Shown here in pieces: positions 45,851 to 55,498 of a DNA stretch of 64,000 nt. Under the pieces are notes generated by a model. It was not told the origin of the DNA. It searched no databases and worked only from the letters and a program-made list of their open reading frames with translations. Every line of letters begins with the position of its first letter. Within the stretch, counting starts at the first letter, position 1. The DNA is from Neobacillus niacini. Lineage in GTDB: Bacteria > Bacillota > Bacilli > Bacillales > Cytobacillaceae. The position numbers were made by a program, and so were the translations under genes. The stretch spans positions 234,358 to 298,357 of the forward strand of contig NZ_BAWM01000004.1 of NCBI RefSeq assembly GCF_000759675.1, written 5' to 3'.

Positions 45851-47029
45851 TCATTTTTCGAAAATTTCTAACTTACTAATTCTTCTAACTGCTTCTCCTA
45901 AACGTTCCTCCGTTGTAAGCAAACCAACTCGTACATATCCTTCACCTAGTTCACCAAATGCAATCCCAGGTGCAACAGCAATATGCGCTTGTTCTAGAAG
46001 GATATCAGCAAATTCAGTAGAAGTAAGTCCTTCAGGTACCTTTAGCCAAGCAAAAAACGATCCCTTTGGTGCCGTCACATTCCAGCCCAGTGAACGAAGA
46101 CCATCTATCAACACATTTCTTCTACGCTCATAAAGGTTATTTAATTCTCGAGCACAGTCCTGTGGACCTGTTAATGCTTCTGCTGCTGCTTCCTGAATGC
46201 CGCCAAATATGCTGCAATATAGATGGTCTTGTATAAGCTCAATAGCTGAAATAACACTTCTATTGCCTACTGCGAATCCGACACGCCAGCCGGCCATATT
46301 GTAGGTTTTTGAAAGGGTATATATTTCAATGCCAACTTCCTTCGCCCCCTCAATCTGTAGAAAGCTCAACGGCTTTTCTTCATCAAAACCTATTGCACCA
46401 TAAGCAAAATCGTGAACAACACAAATATCATTTTGGCAGGCAAGTTGGACCGTTTTCTCAAAAAATTCCTTTGTTGCCACAGCCCCTGTTGGGTTGTTTG
46501 GATAATTAAGGAACATTAATTTTGCTTTATCAATAGCCTCAGAAGGTAAATCATTATAGTCTGGCAAAAAATTATTTGTTTCTCGGAGCGGCATCGTTAC
46601 CATTTCCGCCTTTGCCAGCGCTACTCCAGATAAGTAATCTGGATATCCAGGATCTGGTACAAGCATTATATCACCTGGATTTAATAGGCATTGTGGAATT
46701 TCTACTAATCCAGCCTTACCACCAAATAATATCGCTACTTCATTATCAGGATCAATCGTTACATTATATTCTCTTTTATAAAAATCTGCTGCTGCCTGCT
46801 TTAAATATCGATGTCCCTGAAAAGGGGAATACTTATGGTTCGCAGGATTAGCCGCCGCTTCCTGCATTTTTTTTACGATATGCTGTGGGGTTGCCTGATC
46901 GGGATTCCCCTGCCCTAAATTAATTACATCATAGCCTTCTTCAATGTATCTCCCTACTTTTTTTACTAAAGAAGCAAAAAACTGTTTCGGGAGATTATTT
47001 AATATTTGGGATGTTGGAAATACTTTCAT
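45851..47029 (-). CDS. mtnE: Aminotransferase of methionine salvage
   Basis: 392 residues. PLP lysine in YTLSKTYNMAGWRVGF; NYPNNPTG motif. Matches MtnE (YkrV), which transaminates 2-keto-4-methylthiobutyrate to methionine. Of two adjacent ATGs the second (47029) is six bases from AGGTG. It lies upstream of the S box in the same direction, so it is a separate unit with no riboswitch of its own. Confidence 0.9.
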   Translation of the reverse strand: MKVFPTSQILNNLPKQFFASLVKKVGRYIEEGYDVINLGQGNPDQATPQHIVKKMQEAAANPANHKYSPFQGHRYLKQAAADFYKREYNVTIDPDNEVAILFGGKAGLVEIPQCLLNPGDIMLVPDPGYPDYLSGVALAKAEMVTMPLRETNNFLPDYNDLPSEAIDKAKLMFLNYPNNPTGAVATKEFFEKTVQLACQNDICVVHDFAYGAIGFDEEKPLSFLQIEGAKEVGIEIYTLSKTYNMAGWRVGFAVGNRSVISAIELIQDHLYCSIFGGIQEAAAEALTGPQDCARELNNLYERRRNVLIDGLRSLGWNVTAPKGSFFAWLKVPEGLTSTEFADILLEQAHIAVAPGIAFGELGEGYVRVGLLTTEERLGEAVRRISKLEIFEK

Positions 47030-47145
47030 CATTTCACCTGCTTTAATTATTTCATTTTTGTTGTTAAATTCTAGTCACAAATGATATAACTTTTAAGACG
47101 GCTTGTAAAGAAAAAATTCTGAAATTTCAAATGAGGTGAAGTTTG

Positions 47146-47928
47146 GTGAAAGTTAAAATAACTTGTGTGCAAATGGATATTGCCTTTGGGGATCCTAATA
47201 AAAACTATGAAATTGCAGAGAAACGAATCGAAGAAGCAATGAGGGAAAATCCTGATATTATTGTTTTTCCAGAGTTATGGACAACAGGGTATGATTTGAC
47301 ACGTCTTGACACAATCGCTGACAAAAATGCTGGAACAACGATTGAATTTTTTAAAAACGCAGCTAAAAAATATCATGTTCACTTTGTCGGAGGTTCAGTC
47401 GCTAATCGTGGTGACAAGGGCGTAAAAAATACCCTCCTTATCATCAATAATGAAGGACAGCTTGTTCATTCATATAGTAAACTGCATCTTTTCAAATTGA
47501 TGGATGAACATCTTTATCTCGATGCAGGAGAGGAGAAAGGGTTATTTGAATTGGTTAATCGAACTTTTGGCGGGGTAATCTGCTATGATATTCGTTTTCC
47601 AGAATGGATTCGTGCACATACAGCTAACGGAGCTGAAGCATTATTCGTTGTTGCAGAATGGCCAGCTACCCGTTTATCGCACTGGAGATCGCTGCTTATT
47701 GCAAGAGCAATAGAAAACCAATGTTTCGTCATTGCTTGCAACCGCTCAGGTCATGATCCAAATAATCAATTTGCCGGCCACTCCATGATTATTGACCCAT
47801 GGGGGGAAGTCCTGGCTGAAGCTGGGGCTAATGAGGAATTATTGTCTGCAGAAATCGAGTTAGATCTCGTTAAGGATATCCGTAAGCAAATCCCAATTTT
47901 TGAAGATAGAAGACCAGATTTGTACTAA
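47146..47928 (+). CDS. mtnU: Carbon-nitrogen hydrolase MtnU (omega-amidase type)
   Basis: 260 residues, nitrilase fold with the Glu-Lys-Cys triad: FPELWTTG, SKLHLFK and VICYDIRFPE. GTG 47146 is seven bases after GAGGTG; a TTG one codon earlier is closer. By analogy with B. subtilis it hydrolyses the ketoglutaramate formed when MtnE uses glutamine. It is divergent from mtnE. Confidence 0.9.
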   Translation: MKVKITCVQMDIAFGDPNKNYEIAEKRIEEAMRENPDIIVFPELWTTGYDLTRLDTIADKNAGTTIEFFKNAAKKYHVHFVGGSVANRGDKGVKNTLLIINNEGQLVHSYSKLHLFKLMDEHLYLDAGEEKGLFELVNRTFGGVICYDIRFPEWIRAHTANGAEALFVVAEWPATRLSHWRSLLIARAIENQCFVIACNRSGHDPNNQFAGHSMIIDPWGEVLAEAGANEELLSAEIELDLVKDIRKQIPIFEDRRPDLY

Positions 47929-47935
47929 CAAACAG

Positions 47936-47969
47936 AAAAACCACTTCCAATTATCGGTAGTGGTTTTCT
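47936..47969. terminator. Bidirectional terminator
   Basis: AAAACCACT and AGTGGTTTT arms between the converging mtnU and kinase genes. Confidence 0.82.
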
Positions 47970-49128
47970 AACTTTTAGCGATATGACTAAATGGTAAAGT
48001 AATCCGAAATCTAGTTCCTATTCCCTCTTCACTTTCTACCTTGATACTCCCTTTATGTTCCTCAATAATTCGATAACTGACCATCAATCCAAGCCCAGTA
48101 CCCTTTTCTTTTGTGGTATAAAAGGGTTCTCCTAGTTTTTTTATTTTATCCTTAGGAATCCCGAATCCCTCATCTTTGATTGATATCTGTATATATTGTT
48201 CCTCAAGTGAATTTATCGCAATATTAATTTTTCCTCCGCTAGGCATGACTTCAATTGCGTTTTTAATAAGATTTATAAAGACCTTCTTTAATTGGTTCGG
48301 TTCACAATAAAGCAATGGCAATTTTGCTTCATAATAAGTATCGAATTGAACATTATATAGTACTGCTTGTGCACTTAATAAATCTACTGTTTCCCTCATA
48401 ATTTGGCAAATGTCTTTCTCTTGAAATCTAATTTCCTGAGGTTTAGCAAGGATTAGAAACTCATTAATAATAGAGTCAATTCTCGCTAACTCAGAGGTAA
48501 TCACATCATAATACATTGAGTGTTGAGCTTTAATACTTGACTCAAGTAATTGAATAAATCCTTTCAAAGCGGTCATTGGATTTCTTATTTCATGTGCAAT
48601 TCCAGCAGCAAGCTCACCAATAATATTTAACCGATCTGACTTACGGAGCTGCTCCTGCATTTCTGCCTTTTCAGTTACATCAATAATAACCGTAAGATTT
48701 AGACCATCAGCAATTCCGCTCTTAGTGGAGTAATCAAAATGCTTCACTTTTCCGTCCATCATTTCTATTATCATGGATGAACATTTCTTGCCTATCTGCG
48801 TTACTTGCTGGATATGACTTATAATTTCCTGTTTTTTCTCTTCTACACTACTAAATAAATCGAGTAAGGACCGTCCTACCAGTCTATCTTTTGAAAGACC
48901 AAACACTCTCATTGCAGAACAATTGATATCGACAATTCGATACTTGTCATTCCATAAAATCAAGCCGTCCATGGAATCTTCAAATACTCTTTGGAATTTT
49001 TGTTCACTTTCCCGCAATTCCTTTTCCATCAAAGATGGGTTAGTAAATTCATGAGAGGTTCCGCCTTTTCCTTCGATTTTTTCATTGTCGCTTGCAATAA
49101 AAGGTAAATGTTTTGCTGTATTTTCCAC
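47968..49128 (-). CDS. PAS-domain sensor histidine kinase (sporulation-kinase type)
   Basis: 386 residues, no membrane helix. PAS domain (about 45-155), H box with His179 in AGIAHEIRNPMTALKGF, N box LIKNAIEVM, and G boxes DEGFGIP and GTGLGL. This arrangement resembles KinE/KinA-type kinases that feed the Spo0A phosphorelay; there is no partner regulator gene, as expected for an orphan kinase. GTG start behind AGGTGGAG. In B. subtilis kinE lies near the mtn genes. Confidence 0.88.
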   Translation of the reverse strand: MENTAKHLPFIASDNEKIEGKGGTSHEFTNPSLMEKELRESEQKFQRVFEDSMDGLILWNDKYRIVDINCSAMRVFGLSKDRLVGRSLLDLFSSVEEKKQEIISHIQQVTQIGKKCSSMIIEMMDGKVKHFDYSTKSGIADGLNLTVIIDVTEKAEMQEQLRKSDRLNIIGELAAGIAHEIRNPMTALKGFIQLLESSIKAQHSMYYDVITSELARIDSIINEFLILAKPQEIRFQEKDICQIMRETVDLLSAQAVLYNVQFDTYYEAKLPLLYCEPNQLKKVFINLIKNAIEVMPSGGKINIAINSLEEQYIQISIKDEGFGIPKDKIKKLGEPFYTTKEKGTGLGLMVSYRIIEEHKGSIKVESEEGIGTRFRITLPFSHIAKS

Positions 49129-49263
49129 TTACTCCACCTGCCTCACGAAGCCCAAAATATGGTAATCTAATTTATCTAATATTCTACATTATAATATAAA
49201 ATCCTTTTTACTTGACAATAAAATAAAAATATTGTTTGTATTTCAGATTGGGAAAATTCAAAT

Positions 49264-49305
49264 AAAAAAGGTAAAGCGCAATTTAATTTTCCGCTTTACC
49301 TTTTA
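49264..49305 (-). terminator. Terminator of the oxidoreductase operon
   Basis: GGTAAAGCG and CGCTTTACC arms followed by TTTTTTATT on the minus strand. Confidence 0.88.
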
Positions 49306-49311
49306 TTTCAC

Positions 49312-51606
49312 TTAAAGGAATGGATTTTCGTGCTTTGCTTTAAGACGCAGCCATCTCTTTTCAACTTCTGCCTCAAATTCTTCTAAGATTGATTTGTTTT
49401 CTTCTTTTAGAAGATGTTTTGTTTTACCCATGTATTTTAGCCATTCAGAAATAGCCACACGTTTGTTTTTATCTTCTGGGTTATACGTAATGCTGGTAAC
49501 ACCTTGTTCTACCTCATATAACGGGAAGAAACAAGAATTTACAGCTCTATCCAATATAGTTGCCCCGTAGCGGTCTTCAGATTTCCAGTTTAACGGACAT
49601 GTTATCAAAATTTTACCATAAACGGTTCCTACATTTTGTGCGTACCATTGGGCTTTTGCACCCTTTTTTATTAAGTCTTGCGGGAAGGCTTCAGCACCTG
49701 TAAATACATAAGGAATATTGGTTGCCGCCATAATTTGGGCCGTGTCTTTATGATGGAATCCTTTTCCCTTTTGCGCTTTTCCAACACCTGATGTGCTTGT
49801 CATATGCCCGATTGGTGTTGAATAAGACATTTGAGAGCCTGTATTCATGTACCCTTCATTATCATATTCAAGCATGATGAGCTTATGTCCACGAAGGGCT
49901 GTACCTATAGCAGAGCCCATACCAATGTCCATTCCTCCATCTCCGGTAATCATAACAAATGTTGCATCATCAGAAACTTCTATTTCACCACGTCGTTTTA
50001 ATTCTAAAAATGCTTCAAGTGTTCCCGATAGGGTTGCAGCACCATTTTGGAATAGGTTATGGATCATCGTTTGTTTATGAGAGCTATGCGGATATGAAGT
50101 TGTTGTTACATATGCACATCCTGTTTGGAATAATGTGACAATATCACCTTCTATTCCCTTAAAGAACAGTTCCAATCCTGCAAAAATACCGCAGCCCGGA
50201 CATGCACCATGACCTGAAGCAATTCGCTTCGGTTTGGTTGTTAGCGCACGAAGTGGCGGTATTTTTACCTTTAGTTTATTTGTTTCTTCATCCATTTTCA
50301 CATCTATTAATCCAGATTTATACACATCACCGTGTTGTGGTGTAATGACAGGCTTAAGATATTTTTCAGGATTACCTGGTACATGACCATAATAATCAAA
50401 TGGCTTTTCAGCAAATCCTTTTTCCAACGCTTCGATGGTCATAGTGAAGAAATTTTGAGCATCACTTGCGTAGAAATCCTTACCCCCAAGACCAAAAACA
50501 CGGCTTAGGACGATAGTTTGATTATTTCTGTCTTCTTGAAGTGCTGATTTTACTTCATGGGTTAAATTCGGACCATTAGCACCATACGAGTCCGCCCGCT
50601 CACCCACCAATAATGCTTTCACATTTTTTAGCGCTTCACGGATTTCCTTTGCCGGGAATGGACGAATGATATTTGGGCTAATAACCCCAGCCTTAATTCC
50701 TTGAGCACGTAATTGGTCGACAACATCTTTGGATGATTCAGCTGCAGAGTTTAATAAGAATAAGGCAACTTCTGCATCTTCCATTTTGTATAAATCTAAT
50801 ACAGGATATTCACGACCAGAAATACGGGAATATTCTGATGCCACCTCTCTAAATACCTCACCGGCAGCATAAATAGCTTCAGATTGTTGGAAATGGTTAT
50901 TGATTAAATCATCACCATTCATATGTGCACCAATCGTAACTGGTTTTTTCGGATCTCTAGCAAAATGATAATCTGTTGGACACTCACCAACAAATTGTTG
51001 AACAACTTTTCTATCTTTAAAGTATTCCACTCGACGTTTCTGATGGGAAGTAAAGAATCCATCATAGGCTACGATAACTGGCAAACGTACTTTCGAGTGT
51101 TCTGCAATTTTTAGTGCCATAATATTCATATCATAGACAGCCTGTGGAGTTCTAGCTGTTAAGATAACCCACCCTGTATTCAACGCAAAGTAAAGGTCAG
51201 AGTGATCTCCTCTAATATCAAGAGGTCCGCTGACTGCACGCGTTACAAGATTCATCACCATAGGAAAACGAGTTCCCGCTTGAACAGGAAGTTGTTCAAT
51301 CATATATAGAAGACCATTCGCACTTGTTGCATTAAATACCCTGGCACCAGTGGCAGCTGCACCATAGCAAATACCTGCGGAACCATGCTCACCATCTGCT
51401 GGGATCAACTTAATATCATGTTCGCCTCGGGCCTTCATTTGGTCTAAAAATTGCGCTACTTCAGTAGAAGGCGTAATCGGAAAATACCCCATAATATGGT
51501 AATTAATTTGTGCCGCAGCCATTGCAGCCATTTCATTTCCTGATTCAAAGGTTGAAAGCTGTTCAGCTATCGTCTGTCTAGTGATTTTATCTTCTAACAT
51601 TGCCAT
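49312..51606 (-). CDS. 2-oxoacid:ferredoxin oxidoreductase, fused alpha-beta subunit
   Basis: 764 residues. The N-terminal half is PorA-like (GNEMAAMAAAQINYHIMGYF, PADGEHGSAGICYGAAATGA). The C-terminal half is PorB-like: HGACPGCGIFAG cysteines, and the thiamine-diphosphate motif GDGGMDIGMGSAIG...NEGYMNTG. The two halves are normally separate subunits. It decarboxylates pyruvate or another 2-oxoacid to acyl-CoA and reduces ferredoxin. The start overlaps the stop of the gamma-delta gene by one base. The substrate (pyruvate vs 2-oxoisovalerate/2-oxoglutarate) is not certain. Confidence 0.9.
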   Translation of the reverse strand: MAMLEDKITRQTIAEQLSTFESGNEMAAMAAAQINYHIMGYFPITPSTEVAQFLDQMKARGEHDIKLIPADGEHGSAGICYGAAATGARVFNATSANGLLYMIEQLPVQAGTRFPMVMNLVTRAVSGPLDIRGDHSDLYFALNTGWVILTARTPQAVYDMNIMALKIAEHSKVRLPVIVAYDGFFTSHQKRRVEYFKDRKVVQQFVGECPTDYHFARDPKKPVTIGAHMNGDDLINNHFQQSEAIYAAGEVFREVASEYSRISGREYPVLDLYKMEDAEVALFLLNSAAESSKDVVDQLRAQGIKAGVISPNIIRPFPAKEIREALKNVKALLVGERADSYGANGPNLTHEVKSALQEDRNNQTIVLSRVFGLGGKDFYASDAQNFFTMTIEALEKGFAEKPFDYYGHVPGNPEKYLKPVITPQHGDVYKSGLIDVKMDEETNKLKVKIPPLRALTTKPKRIASGHGACPGCGIFAGLELFFKGIEGDIVTLFQTGCAYVTTTSYPHSSHKQTMIHNLFQNGAATLSGTLEAFLELKRRGEIEVSDDATFVMITGDGGMDIGMGSAIGTALRGHKLIMLEYDNEGYMNTGSQMSYSTPIGHMTSTSGVGKAQKGKGFHHKDTAQIMAATNIPYVFTGAEAFPQDLIKKGAKAQWYAQNVGTVYGKILITCPLNWKSEDRYGATILDRAVNSCFFPLYEVEQGVTSITYNPEDKNKRVAISEWLKYMGKTKHLLKEENKSILEEFEAEVEKRWLRLKAKHENPFL

Positions 51607-52619
51607 TACGAAATCCCCCCTGCTAGATACGGAAAGTTCTGTTTCTCGCGGTTAGCTTCTGCATATCCAATCATTTCACGAAGATCTCCTAGTGCGTCAG
51701 TTGGACAAGCTTCTACGCATTTTAAACAGCCCTTACAATATTGATAATCAATCCCTTTGAGGAACATTTGCTTTCTGCCCTTTTTATCCTCGCCAGCATC
51801 CCAAACGAAGCAATAATCCGGACAGACATTATCGCAAGCAGCACAGTGGATACATTTATCCTTTTGGAACTGTGGAAGAAACCCTTGTCTTGATCCACTT
51901 AAATCTTTTAAAATACTATTAGCCTGTGCGGTCATTACTCCGCCAATTTCTTGTGTCATATAGCCTAATTGTGGCTGTGGACGAGTAAAACTTTTTCCCT
52001 TTGCTTCCTCTGGGACTTCGTAAGTTTTAAATTGAACTTCATTATAACCACGATCGAACGTACGTATATTAGGTTCCACTAAATGTGGATATTTCTTTTC
52101 AAATGTCCTTCGAATGACGTTTCTCATAGAATTTGGATCTAAAAAGTCACAAATTCGGTACAAAGCACCCAGCATCGCTGTGTTTACTTTTGTTTTTTCC
52201 TCAACTGCAATCGTTAAAGCGTCAATTATCGCAAGAGTGCCATATTCCAACTTTAAGTCCCTTCTAACTTCATCAAACTCTCTTGCAGTGTTTACAAGAG
52301 CGATACCGTCAGCATTCAATCCGCTTACTACATCAACGGTTTTATAAAGTGCTTCATGAAAAACAGCAACAATATGCGGTTGTTCAATGGGGCTGTGATC
52401 TCTTATTTCAACATCTGGTTCACAGTAACGTATAAAGCTTTTAACAGGTGATCCTTTCTTTTCAGAGCCATATGACGAGAAGTTAGATCCATTCAGGCCA
52501 AGACCTAGTACCCCCGCTTCTGCTAGCATTTTTCCAGCTAAGTTTGCTCCAAGACCCCCGATTGATTCAAGGCGTATCTCGAAGAACCCAAGCTCATTTT
52601 TCTTCGGTAAAATAAACAT
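51606..52619 (-). CDS. 2-oxoacid:ferredoxin oxidoreductase, fused gamma-delta subunit
   Basis: 337 residues. A gamma domain (GGLGANLAGKMLAEAG, about 20-200) is fused to a delta ferredoxin domain with two 4Fe-4S motifs, CIHCAACDNVCPDYC and CKGCLKCVEACP. It passes electrons from the thiamine site to external ferredoxin. AGGGGAGGG ribosome site; first gene of the pair behind an FNR-like box. Confidence 0.9.
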   Translation of the reverse strand: MFILPKKNELGFFEIRLESIGGLGANLAGKMLAEAGVLGLGLNGSNFSSYGSEKKGSPVKSFIRYCEPDVEIRDHSPIEQPHIVAVFHEALYKTVDVVSGLNADGIALVNTAREFDEVRRDLKLEYGTLAIIDALTIAVEEKTKVNTAMLGALYRICDFLDPNSMRNVIRRTFEKKYPHLVEPNIRTFDRGYNEVQFKTYEVPEEAKGKSFTRPQPQLGYMTQEIGGVMTAQANSILKDLSGSRQGFLPQFQKDKCIHCAACDNVCPDYCFVWDAGEDKKGRKQMFLKGIDYQYCKGCLKCVEACPTDALGDLREMIGYAEANREKQNFPYLAGGIS

Positions 52620-52684
52620 AATGTCCCTCCCCTTCTTGTTTCAAAAAAGACAGAAAATACTTATAAAATAAATTCCCCTCATTC

Positions 52685-52727
52685 ATTGTAGAACAAATCA
52701 TTTTTTTACGATGTGACAAAAATCAAA
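52685..52727 (-). promoter_or_regulatory. FNR-like promoter of the oxidoreductase operon
   Basis: Minus strand TTTGATTTTTGTCACA (52727-52712): the promoter-proximal half is perfect, the distal half has one mismatch to TGTGA. The -10 box TACAAT is at 52690-52685, again 29.5 bases from the box centre, the same as at 31777-31819. The rest of the 306-base gap holds the leader and, on the other strand, the radical SAM gene promoter. Confidence 0.62.
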
Positions 52728-52925
52728 CATCCCCAAAAAATTTCTATAACACTTTTAAAAAACTTTCTTAAAACCTTAATTTATATGCGTTTAATTAGGT
52801 ATTTTAATTATATAACAGGGTGACAACTGTATTATAACAGTTGTTTATTATTGTATCGATTATCGTTTTTTTCAAAATTAGGATATAATATACTATTGTT
52901 TTTAATTTGTCGAAGGAGTTTTATT

Positions 52926-54668
52926 ATGAACGTTATTTGCAGTACCTTAAATGCTAAATATATACATACGAATCTGGCGATTCGTTATTTAAAAGCTTTT
53001 GCAGCTCCAGAGTTTAACATCCAGCTTAAGGAATATACGATAAAGGATCCAGTCATGAACATTGTGTCTGACCTCTATCAGCAAAAACCAAAAGTAATTG
53101 GCTTTAGCTGTTATATCTGGAACATTGAAGAAACGATTAAGGTTGTCAATATGATCAAAAAAATTGATCCTTCCATCCAGATCGTATTTGGTGGTCCTGA
53201 AGTAACGTATGATGTTGTTGAATGGATGGAAAAAGTTTCAAGTATCGACTTTATTGTTATCGGGGAGGGAGAATATACATTTAAACAGTTACTTTCTGAA
53301 CTGAATGGAGAAAGAAACTATAAAAATGTCCATGGAATTGCATACCGTGAAAATGATCAAGTAAAAGTCACTCCTCAAATGAATAAACTTGACCTTAAGG
53401 AACTTCCATCTCCCTATCGATTTCCTGAAGATATAGACCATTTAGGCAAGCGTGTCACTTATATTGAAACAAGCAGAGGCTGTCCGTTTAGTTGTCAATT
53501 TTGTCTATCCTCCATTGAAGTAGGCGTACGTTATTTTGACAGAGAGAAAATTAAGGATGATATCCGTTATTTAATGGCGAACGGTGCGAAGACCATAAAG
53601 TTTGTTGACCGCACCTTTAACATAAGCAGAAGCTATGCGATGGAAATGTTCCGATTTTTGATTGATGAACATCTTCCTGGAACTGTTTTTCAGTTTGAAA
53701 TTACTGCTGACATCATGAGACCTGAAGTAATAGAATTTTTGAATAATGAAGCACCGCAAGGACTATTCCGGTTTGAAATTGGCGTTCAATCAACAAATGA
53801 TTATACGAATGAGCTTGTCATGCGAAAACAAAATTTTGCAAAACTGACAAGAACGGTCACGATGGTGAAGGATGGCGGGAAAATTGACCAGCACCTTGAT
53901 TTAATCGCTGGTCTGCCAGAGGAAGACTACTCCTCATTTCGAAAAACGTTTAATGATGTATTTGAACTTCGTCCAGAAGAACTGCAGTTAGGATTTTTAA
54001 AAATGTTAAGAGGAACGGGACTAAGACTTCGTGCGGCAGAACATGAGTATGTTTATATGGATCATTCGCCATATGAAATTTTGGGGAATAATGTTCTTCC
54101 CTTTGATGATATTCTCAGAATTAAACAGGTCGAGGATGTGTTAGAAAAATATTGGAATGATCACCGGATGAACCATACAATTGAGTATTTAGTAACCAAG
54201 GTGTTTCCTTCACCATTTGACTTTTTCCAAGAGTTTGGTGCCTATTGGGATGAACAAGGCTGGTCGAGAATTGGTCATCAATTAGAAGATTTATTCCGGA
54301 GATTGTTCTCTTTCCTAGAGTATCGGTCTGTGAGAGACCTTGATATAATTGCTGGTCTGATGAAATACGATTATTTATTGAATCATAAGTACAAGCCTCG
54401 TAAGCCATGGTGGGAACAAACCTACAATAAAAAGACTAGAGCTGAAATATATAAACAAATAGTAGAAAACCCATCACTTTTAGGACAAAACTTTTTGGAT
54501 TTGGACCTTGATGAGAAAGAATTGTATAAGCATACAATGATTGAAAACTTGTCCTTTGACCTTTCAGTTTACCTATCATCTGGTGAAATTGTAAACCGAC
54601 CTTCAAATTTATTAGCTTATTTTGATCCTTCAATTAAAGGAACACTAATCTTTTCAATAATAGATTAA
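52926..54668 (+). CDS. B12-binding-domain radical SAM protein (DUF4080 type)
   Basis: 580 residues from ATG 52926 (GAAGGAG upstream). An N-terminal cobalamin-binding-like Rossmann domain (FGGPEVTYD, IGEGE) precedes the radical SAM core with SRGCPFSCQFC (about residues 178-188). A long C-terminal DUF4080-like region follows. The class often does methyl transfer or ring chemistry; the substrate is unknown. Monocistronic. Confidence 0.88.
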   Translation: MNVICSTLNAKYIHTNLAIRYLKAFAAPEFNIQLKEYTIKDPVMNIVSDLYQQKPKVIGFSCYIWNIEETIKVVNMIKKIDPSIQIVFGGPEVTYDVVEWMEKVSSIDFIVIGEGEYTFKQLLSELNGERNYKNVHGIAYRENDQVKVTPQMNKLDLKELPSPYRFPEDIDHLGKRVTYIETSRGCPFSCQFCLSSIEVGVRYFDREKIKDDIRYLMANGAKTIKFVDRTFNISRSYAMEMFRFLIDEHLPGTVFQFEITADIMRPEVIEFLNNEAPQGLFRFEIGVQSTNDYTNELVMRKQNFAKLTRTVTMVKDGGKIDQHLDLIAGLPEEDYSSFRKTFNDVFELRPEELQLGFLKMLRGTGLRLRAAEHEYVYMDHSPYEILGNNVLPFDDILRIKQVEDVLEKYWNDHRMNHTIEYLVTKVFPSPFDFFQEFGAYWDEQGWSRIGHQLEDLFRRLFSFLEYRSVRDLDIIAGLMKYDYLLNHKYKPRKPWWEQTYNKKTRAEIYKQIVENPSLLGQNFLDLDLDEKELYKHTMIENLSFDLSVYLSSGEIVNRPSNLLAYFDPSIKGTLIFSIID

Positions 54669-54671
54669 AAA

Positions 54672-54693
54672 TAGCCGGCTGATTGAGCCGGCT
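54672..54693. terminator. Bidirectional terminator
   Basis: AGCCGGCT GATTG AGCCGGCT between the radical SAM gene and the small minus-strand gene pair. Confidence 0.85.
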
Positions 54694-54827
54694 TATTTCT
54701 CTTTTTTTGCTGAGTTTTTATTTTCATTTTTCGACTGGAGTATTTCATACAGCTTTATTCCATTTACGTCACCAAATTCAATGCTAAATTCCTCACGTGT
54801 GTTTTGCACACTTTTCTTCTCTTTCAT
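54693..54827 (-). CDS. 44-residue small hydrophilic protein
   Basis: ATG at 54827 overlaps the stop of the previous small gene (TAATG), so translation is coupled. It begins MKEKKSVQNTREEFSIEFGD and continues VNGIKLYEILQSKNE. Charged, no signal. It shares an EF-x-x-EF motif with its partner. Confidence 0.65.
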   Translation of the reverse strand: MKEKKSVQNTREEFSIEFGDVNGIKLYEILQSKNENKNSAKKEK

Positions 54828-54988
54828 TAACTTCTTCCTTTTTTCCCAAGCTTTGAATTACGGTTTGCAAACTTAATTGCATTTTCATTGTCAGTAAATT
54901 CTGCTGAAAATTCACTTTCCTGTACATTCTTATGAGGCGTTTTAGTATACTTTTCAACTGCATTAAATTCTGCTTTTCGTTTAGCCAT
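54827..54988 (-). CDS. 53-residue small hydrophilic protein
   Basis: ATG 54988 behind GGGAGG. It begins MAKRKAEFNAVEKYTKTPHK and ends NRNSKLGKKGRS; the middle ESEFSAEFTDNENAIKFANRN. The EFSAEF pattern recalls gamma-type or minor spore proteins (SspE-like FGTEFA), but the match is weak. First of a coupled pair. Confidence 0.68.
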   Translation of the reverse strand: MAKRKAEFNAVEKYTKTPHKNVQESEFSAEFTDNENAIKFANRNSKLGKKGRS

Positions 54989-55118
54989 TTTTTCGTCCTC
55001 CCATCTTTTGTGTTACATCATTAGTTTTTATCAAAAGCAGAGATTCAATCACTTCCTTATTTTTCATAAATAAATTTGTTCATCATGCGAAAAATAAAGA
55101 AAAATAGGAGTGAGGAAA

Positions 55119-55469
55119 ATGACCAAAGAAAATAAAGAAATAGATGAAAACTTAACTATCAATGAAACAATGCCACACCAAATAAATGCACCGAGTTTCG
55201 AGGGCACGGGAATCAAAATGCAGCCCCCATTCGTCAACGAACATGGCGTTGTAATCGGAGATAGCATATATGCTTCACCAAACTCTCCATTAGAGAATTG
55301 GACTGAAAATACTAATCCTGAAATTATGGCTGGTGACGAATGGGTTCACCCCACAAATGATATTGGTTGGAATACAGCTGAAAATCGCGAATTGCTGGAA
55401 AGTAAAAAGAAACCTCAAGCATATCCCTTCATGCACCCAGACAAAGACGTCAGCAAGGGCAGTGATTAA
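55119..55469 (+). CDS. DUF3905-like small protein
   Basis: 116 residues, ATG 55119 with AGGAG eight bases upstream; a GTG three codons earlier overlaps the site. Characteristic stretch GTGIKMQPPFVNEHGVVIGD and AGDEWVHPTNDIGWNTAEN. I believe this is the DUF3905 family of spore-formers; function unknown. No signal or helix for a membrane. Confidence 0.75.
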   Translation: MTKENKEIDENLTINETMPHQINAPSFEGTGIKMQPPFVNEHGVVIGDSIYASPNSPLENWTENTNPEIMAGDEWVHPTNDIGWNTAENRELLESKKKPQAYPFMHPDKDVSKGSD

Positions 55470-55498
55470 ATTATTGGAAAATTGTTGTATTTTGCACT

